Assembly (NCBI GenBank): GCA_023245915.1
Contig: JAHFJK010000033.1
Span: 1-7,793 of the forward strand
DNA from: Candidatus Doudnabacteria bacterium
GTDB taxonomy: Bacteria; Patescibacteriota; Doudnabacteria; UBA920
Reading direction: 5' to 3'
DNA length: 7,793 bases
The notes beneath the pieces were generated by a model. That model saw only the letters and a program-made list of their open reading frames with translations, made no database searches and was not told the DNA's origin. The position numbers and the translations under genes were made by a program. Shown here one piece after another: positions 1 to 6,168 of the stretch; positions within the stretch are counted from its first letter, which is position 1; every line of letters starts with the position of its first letter.

Positions 1-121
1 CACAAATTACGGCACTAATTTTAGCCTGGATTTTTCCGGAATTTATTCCGTCGATTATGGCCTGCAGATTAGTGCCAGTCCCTGCATTCGAGATTAATAT
101 TGCAATTTTTAATTTAACCAT
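1..121 (-). CDS. purN: Phosphoribosylglycinamide formyltransferase PurN, N-terminal fragment
   Basis: Only the first 40 codons are present; the gene continues past the left edge. The product starts MVKLKIAILISNAGTGTNLQ and continues with AIIDGINSGKIQAKISAVIC. This matches the first beta strand and glycine-rich loop of the PurN family (E. coli form SGNGSNLQAI), which binds the phosphate of GAR. The Asn of the TNLQAI segment is conserved. The enzyme transfers a formyl group from 10-formyl-THF to GAR, step 3 of purine synthesis, in the cytosol. The ATG at 121-119 is the only start that keeps the first beta strand. There is no Shine-Dalgarno sequence before it. A perfect 13-bp palindrome begins 10 bases upstream and may control it. 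The preceding genes on this strand are the TrpR-like gene and purF, so it looks like the distal part of the pur operon. The catalytic Asn-His-Asp residues lie outside the window. Confidence 0.9.
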   Translation of the reverse strand, partial: MVKLKIAILISNAGTGTNLQAIIDGINSGKIQAKISAVIC

Positions 122-131
122 GAGTTTTAGA

Positions 132-163
132 AATACATTCATACAGTCGTGTATGAATGTATT
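132..163. promoter_or_regulatory. Perfect 13-bp palindrome upstream of purN, candidate operator
   Basis: AATACATTCATAC, then a 6-base spacer AGTCGT, then GTATGAATGTATT: the two arms are exact reverse complements. It overlaps the stop codon of the TrpR-like gene and ends about 10 bases before the purN start. A near copy with the same spacer lies at 662-693 at the other end of the TrpR-like gene. Symmetry, duplication and location fit a binding site for a dimeric repressor, most simply the TrpR-like protein encoded between them. In RNA it would form a 13-bp hairpin, but no U-tract follows on the minus strand, so it is not a standard terminator. Confidence 0.6.
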
Positions 164-668
164 AAACGCTAAGCGATTTTTTTGCGGTGCGTTGTTTTAG
201 TTTTTTGCTTATTTTTTTGTCTAAAGCAATCAGGCCTACTTTGAGCAAAGTCCCGCCAAGAGTTTTTCTCTGGGTTTTTTGGCGAAAAGGATTTTCCAAA
301 TTTTTGGTAATTTCTTTTTGTTTTGCCAGATCTTTTTCTTCTAAAGCGTTTAATTTATCGTGGGCTTTACGCAAACCATTGCCGGCGGTTGCTAAAGTAT
401 TGTTAATGCCAGTTATTGTACGGGCCGTTACATTTAATTCTTTATTGATTTGTTCATATGTTTGGCCTTCCAGCAGCCGCCTTGCAATTTCCAGCCGTTT
501 GGTAAACATTTTGTACTCCGTGTGAGTAAAAAGATCTTTAAACAGAAGTTTAATGTCATCCTTGGAGTCCATTAAAGTAAAAGCTGACCATAAGTTGTTA
601 ACATACTGGCCAAAGTTGATAGGGTCTAAATGTCTCCTTGATAATTTTGTCATATTTTTGTTATACAT
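162..668 (-). CDS. TrpR/YerC-like helix-turn-helix DNA-binding protein
   Basis: A 168-residue protein related to the Trp-repressor superfamily (YerC/YecD-type). Residues about 22-66 are the all-helical region, including FTHTEYKMFTKRLEIARRLL. Residues about 68-92 form the helix-turn-helix (GQTYEQINKELNVTARTITG), with the recognition helix after NVTARTI. The tail from about residue 100 to 168 is unusually long and very basic (KKISKKLKQRTAKKS), beyond the usual roughly 100-residue family core. It may be a charged nucleic-acid-binding extension. No tryptophan-pocket assignment is possible from sequence alone. The gene sits inside the pur operon between purF and purN, 39 bases after purF. The first ATG (668) lies inside the upstream palindrome. 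A second ATG at 653 (MTKLSRR) resembles family N-termini and may be the true start; neither has a Shine-Dalgarno. The likely role, inferred from context, is repression of itself and of purN. Confidence 0.8.
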   Translation of the reverse strand: MYNKNMTKLSRRHLDPINFGQYVNNLWSAFTLMDSKDDIKLLFKDLFTHTEYKMFTKRLEIARRLLEGQTYEQINKELNVTARTITGINNTLATAGNGLRKAHDKLNALEEKDLAKQKEITKNLENPFRQKTQRKTLGGTLLKVGLIALDKKISKKLKQRTAKKSLSV

Positions 669-693
669 TCATACAGTCGTGTATAAATGTATA
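662..693. promoter_or_regulatory. Second copy of the palindrome, at the TrpR-like gene start
   Basis: Arms TATACATTCATAC and GTATAAATGTATA around the same AGTCGT spacer, with one mismatch between arms (A at 685 where the other copy has G). From 663 to 692 it matches the copy at 133-162 at 29 of 30 positions. It covers the first possible start codon of the TrpR-like gene and lies in the short purF to TrpR-like spacer. A bound dimer here would block expression of the regulator, as in autoregulation. AT-rich sequence at 686-700 could hold a -10 element, but no convincing -35 is seen. Confidence 0.6.
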
Positions 694-707
694 TATAATT
701 TGTTAGA

Positions 708-2126
708 CTAGAATAAAGCTCCTTCGGGTTTTATCTCCGCATACACCGGCTCTTTTACTTCTTGGGCCCGCTCTTTCAAATCTATCGGATACTTGCCTGT
801 AAAGCACGAGGTGCAAAATAAATCTTCAGAAAGACCTGTGGATTCAATTAAACCTTTTAAAGAGAGGAAGTACAAAGATGTCGCGCCCAGAAATTGGCGG
901 ATTTCTTCTACAGTTTTATGAGCGGCAATTAAATCTTTTTGCTTGGGCGTGTCTATGCCGTAAAAGTCAGGGAACTTAACTGGTGGGGAACTAACGAGCA
1001 TGTGGACTTCAATAGCTCCGGCATCAAATAACATTTTTACTAATTGTCTAGATGTTGTTCCTCGCACTATGGAGTCATCCATAACAACAACTTTTTTACC
1101 TTTTAAAACTTCGGGTAAAGGCGTGAGTTTTAATTTTACTCCCAAGTCGCGGCTGTGCTGTTCGGGCTGAATAAAGGTTCTGTGGATGTAGCGGTTTTTT
1201 ACCAAGGCCATTTCCATGGGCAGCCCCAAAGCTTTGCTGTAGCCGCTGGCCACCGGGTAGGCGGTTTCAGGAACCGGCACAACAATGTCCGCGGCAATTG
1301 GACATTCTTCGGCCAGCTTGCTGCCGCAGTTGTGGCGGACATCGTAAACCGATTTGCCTAAAATGTTGCTGTCCGGCCGGGCAAAGTAAACCAGTTCAAA
1401 AATGTCAACTTTAGTTTTGGCCGGCTGAATTTGGACAGATTCAATTCCTTTTTCCGTGACTATGACCATTTCGCCGGGATTTATTTCTCTTTCAAACTGC
1501 GCGCCAATAGTATGAAATGCGCAGGACTCCGAAGCAAACACCGTGGCATCGCCAATTTTGCCCATGCAAAGCGGGCGAATACCGTAAGTGTCGCGAACAG
1601 CTACCAACGAATCTTTGGTTAGAATTGTCAGACAAAACGCGCCAGTAAAAAGGGGATAGCTTTTTAGCACTGCGTGTTTTATACTGTTGCCGTGTTCCAA
1701 ATAATAACCAATGGCCTTGGCCATTAACTCTGAATCTGAACAGTCGTTGGTGGAAATATCTTTAGCTTCCAAAAATTCTTTTAAAGCAGTGACTGAAGGC
1801 AGGTTCCCGTTGTGGCCTAAAGCTAAATGATTGTTAATGACCACTGGTTGGGCGTGTTTAATGTGCGAGCCTTCGGAAGTGGAGTAGCGGTTGTGGCCAA
1901 TGGCAATGTGACCTTTTAAGTTTTGGATGGTTTCTTCGTTGTAGACTTGGGTAACTAGACCCATATTTTTGTAGCAGTCAATATGGTTGCCGTCTGCCGT
2001 GGCAATCCCGGTGCTTTCCTGTCCGCGATGTTGCAAAGCAAATAGGCCGTAGAAAGTTAGACGGCTGACGTCAAGGTTTTTGCCAAAGATGCCGAACACG
2101 GCGCATTTGTGATTTAGGTCTGGCAT
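708..2126 (-). CDS. purF: Amidophosphoribosyltransferase PurF
   Basis: Catalyses the first committed step of purine synthesis: glutamine plus PRPP gives phosphoribosylamine. I chose the ATG at 2126, giving 472 residues, because it puts the nucleophile Cys at residue 8 (MPDLNHKCAVFGIFG) after a short propeptide typical of the family. An ATG at 2177 adds 17 residues and would overlap purQ. N-terminal glutaminase signs are LQHRGQESTGIA, GHNRYST (Arg80) and GHNGNL. The C-terminal half is a type I phosphoribosyltransferase with the PRPP loop VVVMDDSIVRGTT at about 346-358, and NRYIHRTFIQP before it. It resembles the Bacillus/plant Fe-S type, ending with CTSCFTGKYP (Cys438, Cys441). However, the two other cluster cysteines appear to be Asp: Asp241 in VDIFELVYF and Asp387 in FPDFYGID. 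The gene starts one base after the purQ stop, so translation is probably coupled. Confidence 0.96.
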   Translation of the reverse strand: MPDLNHKCAVFGIFGKNLDVSRLTFYGLFALQHRGQESTGIATADGNHIDCYKNMGLVTQVYNEETIQNLKGHIAIGHNRYSTSEGSHIKHAQPVVINNHLALGHNGNLPSVTALKEFLEAKDISTNDCSDSELMAKAIGYYLEHGNSIKHAVLKSYPLFTGAFCLTILTKDSLVAVRDTYGIRPLCMGKIGDATVFASESCAFHTIGAQFEREINPGEMVIVTEKGIESVQIQPAKTKVDIFELVYFARPDSNILGKSVYDVRHNCGSKLAEECPIAADIVVPVPETAYPVASGYSKALGLPMEMALVKNRYIHRTFIQPEQHSRDLGVKLKLTPLPEVLKGKKVVVMDDSIVRGTTSRQLVKMLFDAGAIEVHMLVSSPPVKFPDFYGIDTPKQKDLIAAHKTVEEIRQFLGATSLYFLSLKGLIESTGLSEDLFCTSCFTGKYPIDLKERAQEVKEPVYAEIKPEGALF

Positions 2127-2127
2127 A

Positions 2128-2940
2128 TTATTTAAAATAGCCCACTGCATTCTTAAAGATTTCCAACCCATTCCCATATTTTGGAAGCGGTTTGCCCGAG
2201 CGGATCAACTTTTCTTTCCACAGCGGCCACATGGGGTGTTGGGTAAAAAACATGGCGCGTTCCGGGTGGGGCATGGTGCCTAATATTTTTCCATTTGCAG
2301 ATGTTAAAAAAGCAATATCTAGAGTAGAGCCGTTGGGGTTTGGTGTTAGATTTTGGTATTTACAAATCTCTCCTTTATAGTATACACCAGCAATTTGTTT
2401 TTGCTTTTTTAACATGATCAAAGTCTCATCCGCAGCCACAAACTTGCCTTCGCCGTGGGCTATGGGTAACGATAAAGATCGGATGTCTTTAAGCCAAGGA
2501 CTAGTATTTTGAGATCCCTCGCTCCGCTCGGGATGACGCCGTTGAGACGGCATCATTTTTACATCTACCCATCTATCTGTATAGCGGTTATTGTCATTGA
2601 AGATCAGCGATCCCGGCAAAAGTCCAGCTTGAGTTAAAATTTGAAAACCATTGCAAACACCAATAACTAATTTATCTTTAGAAATAAATTCGTTGAGTTG
2701 TTTGTGTAAATGATTTTTTAATTTGTTGGCATAAGCTTTGCCTCCCCCTAAATCGTCACCATAAGAAAAACCACCGGGGATTGCAAGAATCTGGTAGCTC
2801 AGCAACTTTTTGGGTGAATCTATAAGATCATTAATATGAACAACATCGGCTTCCCCGCCAGCCAAAGTAAAAGCATGCGCAGTTTCTTCTTCGCTGTTGA
2901 GGCCGTATCCGGAAAGCACAATTATCCTTGGTTTATCCAT
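2128..2940 (-). CDS. purQ: FGAM synthase glutaminase subunit PurQ
   Basis: A class I glutamine amidotransferase of 270 residues that supplies ammonia to PurL for FGAR to FGAM, step 4 of the pathway. The N-terminus has IIVLSGYGLNSEEETAHAF and IPGGFSYGDDL. The nucleophile elbow GVCNGFQIL gives Cys96. IAHGEGKF is at 160-167. The His-Glu pair is in GTMPHPERAMFF (His225, Glu227). All catalytic residues are intact. Oddity: residues about 131-144, PSQRRHPERSEGSQ, are an insertion between the conserved RWVDVK strand and SPWLK; their DNA is a dispersed-repeat type (2509-2553). The enzyme should tolerate it because this is a surface loop before the IAHGEGKF strand (inference). There is no Shine-Dalgarno before the ATG. 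The gene follows purL after a 66-base spacer and abuts purF. Confidence 0.96.
   Translation of the reverse strand: MDKPRIIVLSGYGLNSEEETAHAFTLAGGEADVVHINDLIDSPKKLLSYQILAIPGGFSYGDDLGGGKAYANKLKNHLHKQLNEFISKDKLVIGVCNGFQILTQAGLLPGSLIFNDNNRYTDRWVDVKMMPSQRRHPERSEGSQNTSPWLKDIRSLSLPIAHGEGKFVAADETLIMLKKQKQIAGVYYKGEICKYQNLTPNPNGSTLDIAFLTSANGKILGTMPHPERAMFFTQHPMWPLWKEKLIRSGKPLPKYGNGLEIFKNAVGYFK
2509..2553. repeat. Dispersed repeat of the HPERSEGS type inside purQ
   Basis: The sequence GAGATCCCTCGCTCCGCTCG followed by GGATGACG is a GC-rich element with outer arms ATCCC and GGGAT. From general knowledge, this element and its translation HPERSEGS recur between and within genes of many unrelated bacterial genomes. 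Here it is read in frame in purQ (residues about 131-144). Its exact borders cannot be fixed without other copies. Confidence 0.7.
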
Positions 2941-2948
2941 AAAATATT

Positions 2949-3001
2949 CTACTAAATACTAAATAATCTAAATACGAAAGCATAGTATTTAAGTTTAGTA
3001 G
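2949..3001. repeat. Imperfect inverted repeat in the purL-purQ spacer
   Basis: CTACTAAATACTA at 2949-2961 is complementary to TAGTATTT (2983-2990) plus TTTAGTAG (2994-3001), with a few extra bases (AAG and overlap) bulged on one side. The spacer also repeats CTAAATA units. It may form a hairpin in the purL-purQ mRNA, for example as an RNA-processing or stability element. There is no U-tract, so it is not a clear terminator. Confidence 0.5.
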
Positions 3002-3006
3002 AGAAA

Positions 3007-6000
3007 TTAGTAATCTTTAAAAGTAGACTTATATTCCCGCAGCGCCTGATTAATATTTAGTTTAACTATTTGCTTCTGATTTTTGTCCTTTATTATCATC
3101 AGTGGGTTTTTTGTAACTTTGCCAATCTTTACAAAAACATTTCCGCTCATTGTGCGTTCAAAATTGGCAGCCTTTTTTGGATCAATAGAAACCAAAATTC
3201 TTCCCGAGTTTTCGACAAATAATGCCTCAGAATTTTCGATTTCAATATCAGTGCCAACATTTCCTCCCATTAGCGATTTTGCAAGAGCAATGGCCAGTCC
3301 GCCGCCGCTGACGCTTATACCAGAGGCGATTAAGTTATTTTGGGCCGCTTTATAATAAGCGCGATACAGTTTTAAATTTTTGTCAGCCTCAACGGCTAAT
3401 GTATCCTCGGTCTCTCCCAATATGTAAAGCAGGTCTCCCGGAATTTTTGCATCCAGCGAGATTGCTTTTTCAATATTTGGCATGACCCCAACAGTGGTAA
3501 TTAAAAGTGTTGGAGGAATGGAAATTTTTAGAGGCTTGCCGTCTGCGCCATAGCCTTTAAAATCATTGTGCATACTGTCTTTGCCGGAAATAAATGGGGT
3601 TCCATAAGTTTTGGCAAAATCATAGCAGGCGCGCGCAGCTTCTTTTAGCTGCCAAAGACGTTTGGGATCGTCAGGCGAGCACCAGCAAAAATTGTCCAGC
3701 AAGGCTAAATAATCTACATTGGCTCCGGCGGCTACTGCCGCTTTTATGGCTGAATCTATGGAGTTGGCTGCCATTAAATAGGCGTCGATTTCGGAAAGAT
3801 GGGGCTTTAAACCATAAGACATAACCACAGCTTTTTTGGAATTTAAAACTGGACGGATTATAGAAACATCGGAATTTACTAAACCGGCTCCTTGTAAAGG
3901 TTTTAAAACACTTGAAGCTTGCACCTCATGGTCGTATTGGCGGCTGATGAATTCGGTGGAGGTGATATTTAGGGAAGATATAAGATGTAAGATATAAGAT
4001 GTAAGATTTTGGATTTTTGGTTGTTGCGTGTTCCCAGCTTTATGTTTCATTTTTTCGGTTTTCAAAAGCCTTGCCGGCCTACCGTTATGCAAAAAATCCA
4101 TGTCTAAATTTAAAACCGTTTTGTCGTTATACTTTACGATGCATTTCTCATTATCATTAAATTTTCCAATCACCCAGGCTTCCACGCCTCTTGCCTTCAT
4201 CAACTTTTCCAATTTTTGCCATTTGTTTTTAGGAACAGACAAAACCATCCGTTCCTGCGACTCGGAAATCCAAATTTGCCAGGGAGCCAGGCCCGGGTAT
4301 TTGAGGGGAACTGTATCAAGCTCAACCAAACAGCCTCCCGCTTGCTGCGCCATTTCACCGACGGCGGAAGAAAGCCCTCCGGCTCCGCAATCTGTAATGC
4401 TGTTGTATAAATTTAAGTCACGCGCTTCCTTTGCTATGGCGTCGGAAAACTTTTTTTGGGTTATTGGATCCCCAATTTGCACGGCAGTTGCCGGGCTGTC
4501 TTTATGCAAACCTTCGGAAGCAAAGGTCGCGCCATGAATGCCGTCCAGCCCAACCTTGCCGCCAACCATGACTACATAATCACCTGCCTGCGCCTGCTTG
4601 TGCCAGCCTTTTTTATCGCCAACTTTTTTTGGAACCAATCCCAATGTGCCGGCAAAGACTAAAGGTTTGCCTCTAAATCTTTCGTTAAAATACAAAAAAC
4701 CCAAAGGCGTGGGGATGCCAGCCTGGTTGCCGCCGGCATTTATGCCGGCAATTACTCCGTCCATAATTCTGCGGGCCGAAAGCATGGGCTGGTCTAAATT
4801 TTTGTTGCGATACAGTCTGGTTTTGTCGTTAGGATCCGCCAAACAAAAGCCATAAAAATTGGCAATAGGTTTAGCTCCCAGCCCAAAGCCTAAAGCATCC
4901 CGGTTAACCCCGCCAATTCCGGTTATTGCGCCCCCAAATGGGTCCAAAGCCGAAGGCGTGTTGTGGGTTTCCACTTTGTAAGCAATTACATGGTTTTTGT
5001 CAAAAGTTATTCCGCCTGCGTTGTCTGTGAAAACCGAAACTGTAAAGTTATTTTTGGTTCTCGATTTCGTTCGAACAATATCTGTAGTGGCACGTTTAAT
5101 ATAGTGTTTAAAAATTCCGTCTTTAATTTCATCCATGGGGTCGGCAAAAATAGTGTGCTTGCAGTGCTCGCTCCAGGTTTGGGCCAGTGCTTCCAACTCT
5201 ATATCCGTCGGTTGTCTACCAAGTTTGTTAAAGTAATCGCTAATGGCTTTAAGTTCTTCCAAAGATAAAGCCAGTGGTCCCTTTCTCGTTGTCGTCGCGA
5301 GCGGCTGAAAGGAGCGTGGCGATCTATTTTTAAGCTTAGATTGCTTCGCCCCGACCGAAGCGTCGGGGCTGGCAATGACAGTTTCGGGTATTCCCAGCTT
5401 TCCCAATTTCACTAACGCTTCCTCATTCACATTTAAACCTACTTTTATTACTTTATTTGATGATGTAATTTTGACTTTGGGAATCTCAGATTTAAGGCCT
5501 TGTTTTTTAAATTCCTCGTAGCTGGTAATTGTTGCCCGTTGGATTAAGGGGTTGTAAAGGGAATTGGCAATTTTGGAAATATCCGCCTTCGCTGAAGCTC
5601 CCGCCTTCGCCAAGGCTACGGCGGACAAGTCGGCGGATCGTTTTCTATTATTTTTATTTAAGTAAAAGAAAAAGACCTGGCTAGAATAGACATTCTGTCC
5701 AGGCTTAAATTTTACTTTAGCGCCATCACTCAAAGTTTCTTTGGCGGTGTGGCCGACGTTGTCGGTAACTCCCGGCAAAAAAGCAATTTCTATGGCGAAG
5801 GAAAAGGGTTTAGGGCTAAGGGCTAAGGGCGAAGTCTCTGCTTTTTGAATTTGCGGATTGGCCAGGAGTACTTTGGTTTTTTCAATTTGTTTTTTGTTGA
5901 GCTTTGCGTCTACGGTGTAACAGTCAGCCAGACGGATTGCTCCTAATTTAGTTTTAATTACCAGAGCTTGGAACTGCCTTTTTTTGGTCTTTGCCCTGGC

Positions 6001-6036
6001 ATCGGGTATGGAGTATGTAATGTAGACACGGAGCAT
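3007..6036 (-). CDS. purL: FGAM synthase, fused PurS-PurL (PurSL)
   Basis: A 1009-residue ATP-dependent FGAM synthase subunit. Residues 1 to about 105 are PurS-like: MLRVYITYSIPDARAKTKKR, then FAIEIAFLPGVTDNVGHTAKE, as in the roughly 1000-residue fused forms. The PurL core follows: TWSEHCKHT (287-295), KVETHNTPSALDPFGGAITG with IGGVNRD (354-380), the INAGGNQAGIPTPLG loop (432-446), DCGAGGLSSAVGEMAQQAGG (549-568) and SESQERMV (591-598). The second half-repeat has YDHEVQASSVLKPLQG and FISGKDSM (815-822). There is no C-terminal glutaminase domain, consistent with separate purQ next door. Four segments come from repeat DNA: about 67-77, 133-153, 219-253 and 678-687, all apparently in linkers or loops. 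The ATG at 6036 follows a minirepeat and lacks a Shine-Dalgarno, but the PurS strand begins right there. A strong promoter with a terminator-like leader lies upstream. Confidence 0.95.
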   Translation of the reverse strand: MLRVYITYSIPDARAKTKKRQFQALVIKTKLGAIRLADCYTVDAKLNKKQIEKTKVLLANPQIQKAETSPLALSPKPFSFAIEIAFLPGVTDNVGHTAKETLSDGAKVKFKPGQNVYSSQVFFFYLNKNNRKRSADLSAVALAKAGASAKADISKIANSLYNPLIQRATITSYEEFKKQGLKSEIPKVKITSSNKVIKVGLNVNEEALVKLGKLGIPETVIASPDASVGAKQSKLKNRSPRSFQPLATTTRKGPLALSLEELKAISDYFNKLGRQPTDIELEALAQTWSEHCKHTIFADPMDEIKDGIFKHYIKRATTDIVRTKSRTKNNFTVSVFTDNAGGITFDKNHVIAYKVETHNTPSALDPFGGAITGIGGVNRDALGFGLGAKPIANFYGFCLADPNDKTRLYRNKNLDQPMLSARRIMDGVIAGINAGGNQAGIPTPLGFLYFNERFRGKPLVFAGTLGLVPKKVGDKKGWHKQAQAGDYVVMVGGKVGLDGIHGATFASEGLHKDSPATAVQIGDPITQKKFSDAIAKEARDLNLYNSITDCGAGGLSSAVGEMAQQAGGCLVELDTVPLKYPGLAPWQIWISESQERMVLSVPKNKWQKLEKLMKARGVEAWVIGKFNDNEKCIVKYNDKTVLNLDMDFLHNGRPARLLKTEKMKHKAGNTQQPKIQNLTSYILHLISSLNITSTEFISRQYDHEVQASSVLKPLQGAGLVNSDVSIIRPVLNSKKAVVMSYGLKPHLSEIDAYLMAANSIDSAIKAAVAAGANVDYLALLDNFCWCSPDDPKRLWQLKEAARACYDFAKTYGTPFISGKDSMHNDFKGYGADGKPLKISIPPTLLITTVGVMPNIEKAISLDAKIPGDLLYILGETEDTLAVEADKNLKLYRAYYKAAQNNLIASGISVSGGGLAIALAKSLMGGNVGTDIEIENSEALFVENSGRILVSIDPKKAANFERTMSGNVFVKIGKVTKNPLMIIKDKNQKQIVKLNINQALREYKSTFKDY
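3977..4004. repeat. Tandem 14-mer minirepeat inside purL
   Basis: Two perfect adjacent copies of GATATAAGATGTAA (3977-3990 and 3991-4004), followed by a partial GAT. Read on the minus strand it encodes LTSYILHLIS (residues about 678-687) in the linker between the two PurL halves. The same motif (TAAGATGTAA) reappears at 6595-6604 just before the HAD gene. Confidence 0.85.
5280..5378. repeat. Composite dispersed repeat inside purL
   Basis: Two hairpin modules. The right one has ATTGC (5340-5344) and GCAAT (5372-5376) ends around an 8-bp stem GCCCCGAC/GTCGGGGC (5348-5355 and 5362-5369). The left one has CCTTTC (5280-5285) and GAAAGG (5307-5312). The ATTGCTTCG...GGCAATGAC layout resembles a repeat family I know from many bacterial genomes. 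In purL it is read as residues about 219-253 (ASPDASVGAKQS, then RSPRSFQPLATTTRK), placed just before the conserved LSLEELKAISDYF helix. Confidence 0.75.
5581..5638. repeat. Dispersed repeat with terminal inverted repeats inside purL
   Basis: Ends ATCCGCC (5581-5587) and GGCGGAT (5632-5638) are perfect inverted repeats. An inner CCGCC (5601-5605) pairs with GGCGG (5620-5624), and GCCTT-CGCC-AAGGC forms a tight hairpin (5603-5616). On the minus strand it encodes RSADLSAVALAKAGASAKAD, residues about 133-152, in frame. It is much more GC-rich than the flanking purL sequence, which supports insertion. Confidence 0.75.
5806..5830. repeat. Tandem 7-mer minirepeat inside purL
   Basis: GGGTTTA, GGGCTAA, GGGCTAA, GGGC: about 3.6 units of a 7-mer. 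It encodes the SPLALSPKPF stretch (residues 69-78) between the two parts of the PurS-like domain. Confidence 0.75.
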
Positions 6037-6066
6037 TAGGAATTAGGAGATGGGAGTTAGGAATTA
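6037..6066. repeat. Degenerate minirepeat directly upstream of the purL start
   Basis: TAGGAATTAGGAGATGGGAG followed by TTAGGAATTA: repeated units of the GGAATTA/GGAGTTA type. It touches the purL ATG, so on the mRNA strand the bases before the start read TCCTAATTCCTA and contain no Shine-Dalgarno. Confidence 0.7.
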
Positions 6067-6078
6067 AAATTTTGAAAG

Positions 6079-6119
6079 AAAAAAATAAAAAAACATCTCA
6101 TGATTCAAAATGAAGATGT
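6079..6119 (-). terminator. Terminator-like hairpin in the purL leader, possible attenuator
   Basis: On the minus strand ACATC (6119-6115) pairs with GATGT (6097-6093), and TCAT (6113-6110) pairs with ATGA (6101-6098), with one bulged T and an 8-base loop. A T-rich tract follows at 6093-6079 (seven T, A, seven T). It lies between the promoter at 6197-6169 and purL, so full use would end the transcript before purL. An upstream ATGTC (6144-6140) can pair with GACAT (6120-6116) and would break the hairpin, as in an antiterminator. Confidence 0.65.
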
Positions 6120-6168
6120 CATCTGCGGCTGAAACGGCGGACATTTCTGCACGGGGTGCTGCACCTGC

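Noticed and set aside
132..693. Insertion sequence or CRISPR made of the two palindromes and the gene between them
   Set aside because: The enclosed protein is a TrpR-like DNA-binding protein, not a transposase, and only two copies exist, so neither an IS nor a CRISPR array is supported.
4028..4537. Long plus-strand ORFs opposite purL
   Set aside because: They lie antisense to strongly conserved PurL motifs and have no recognisable protein features.
6064..6144. 26-codon leader ORF (MSAVSAADDIFILNHEMFF...) in the purL leader
   Set aside because: There is no ribosome-binding site, and its Phe/Tyr run is just the translated T-tract of the terminator. Kept only as part of the attenuator idea.
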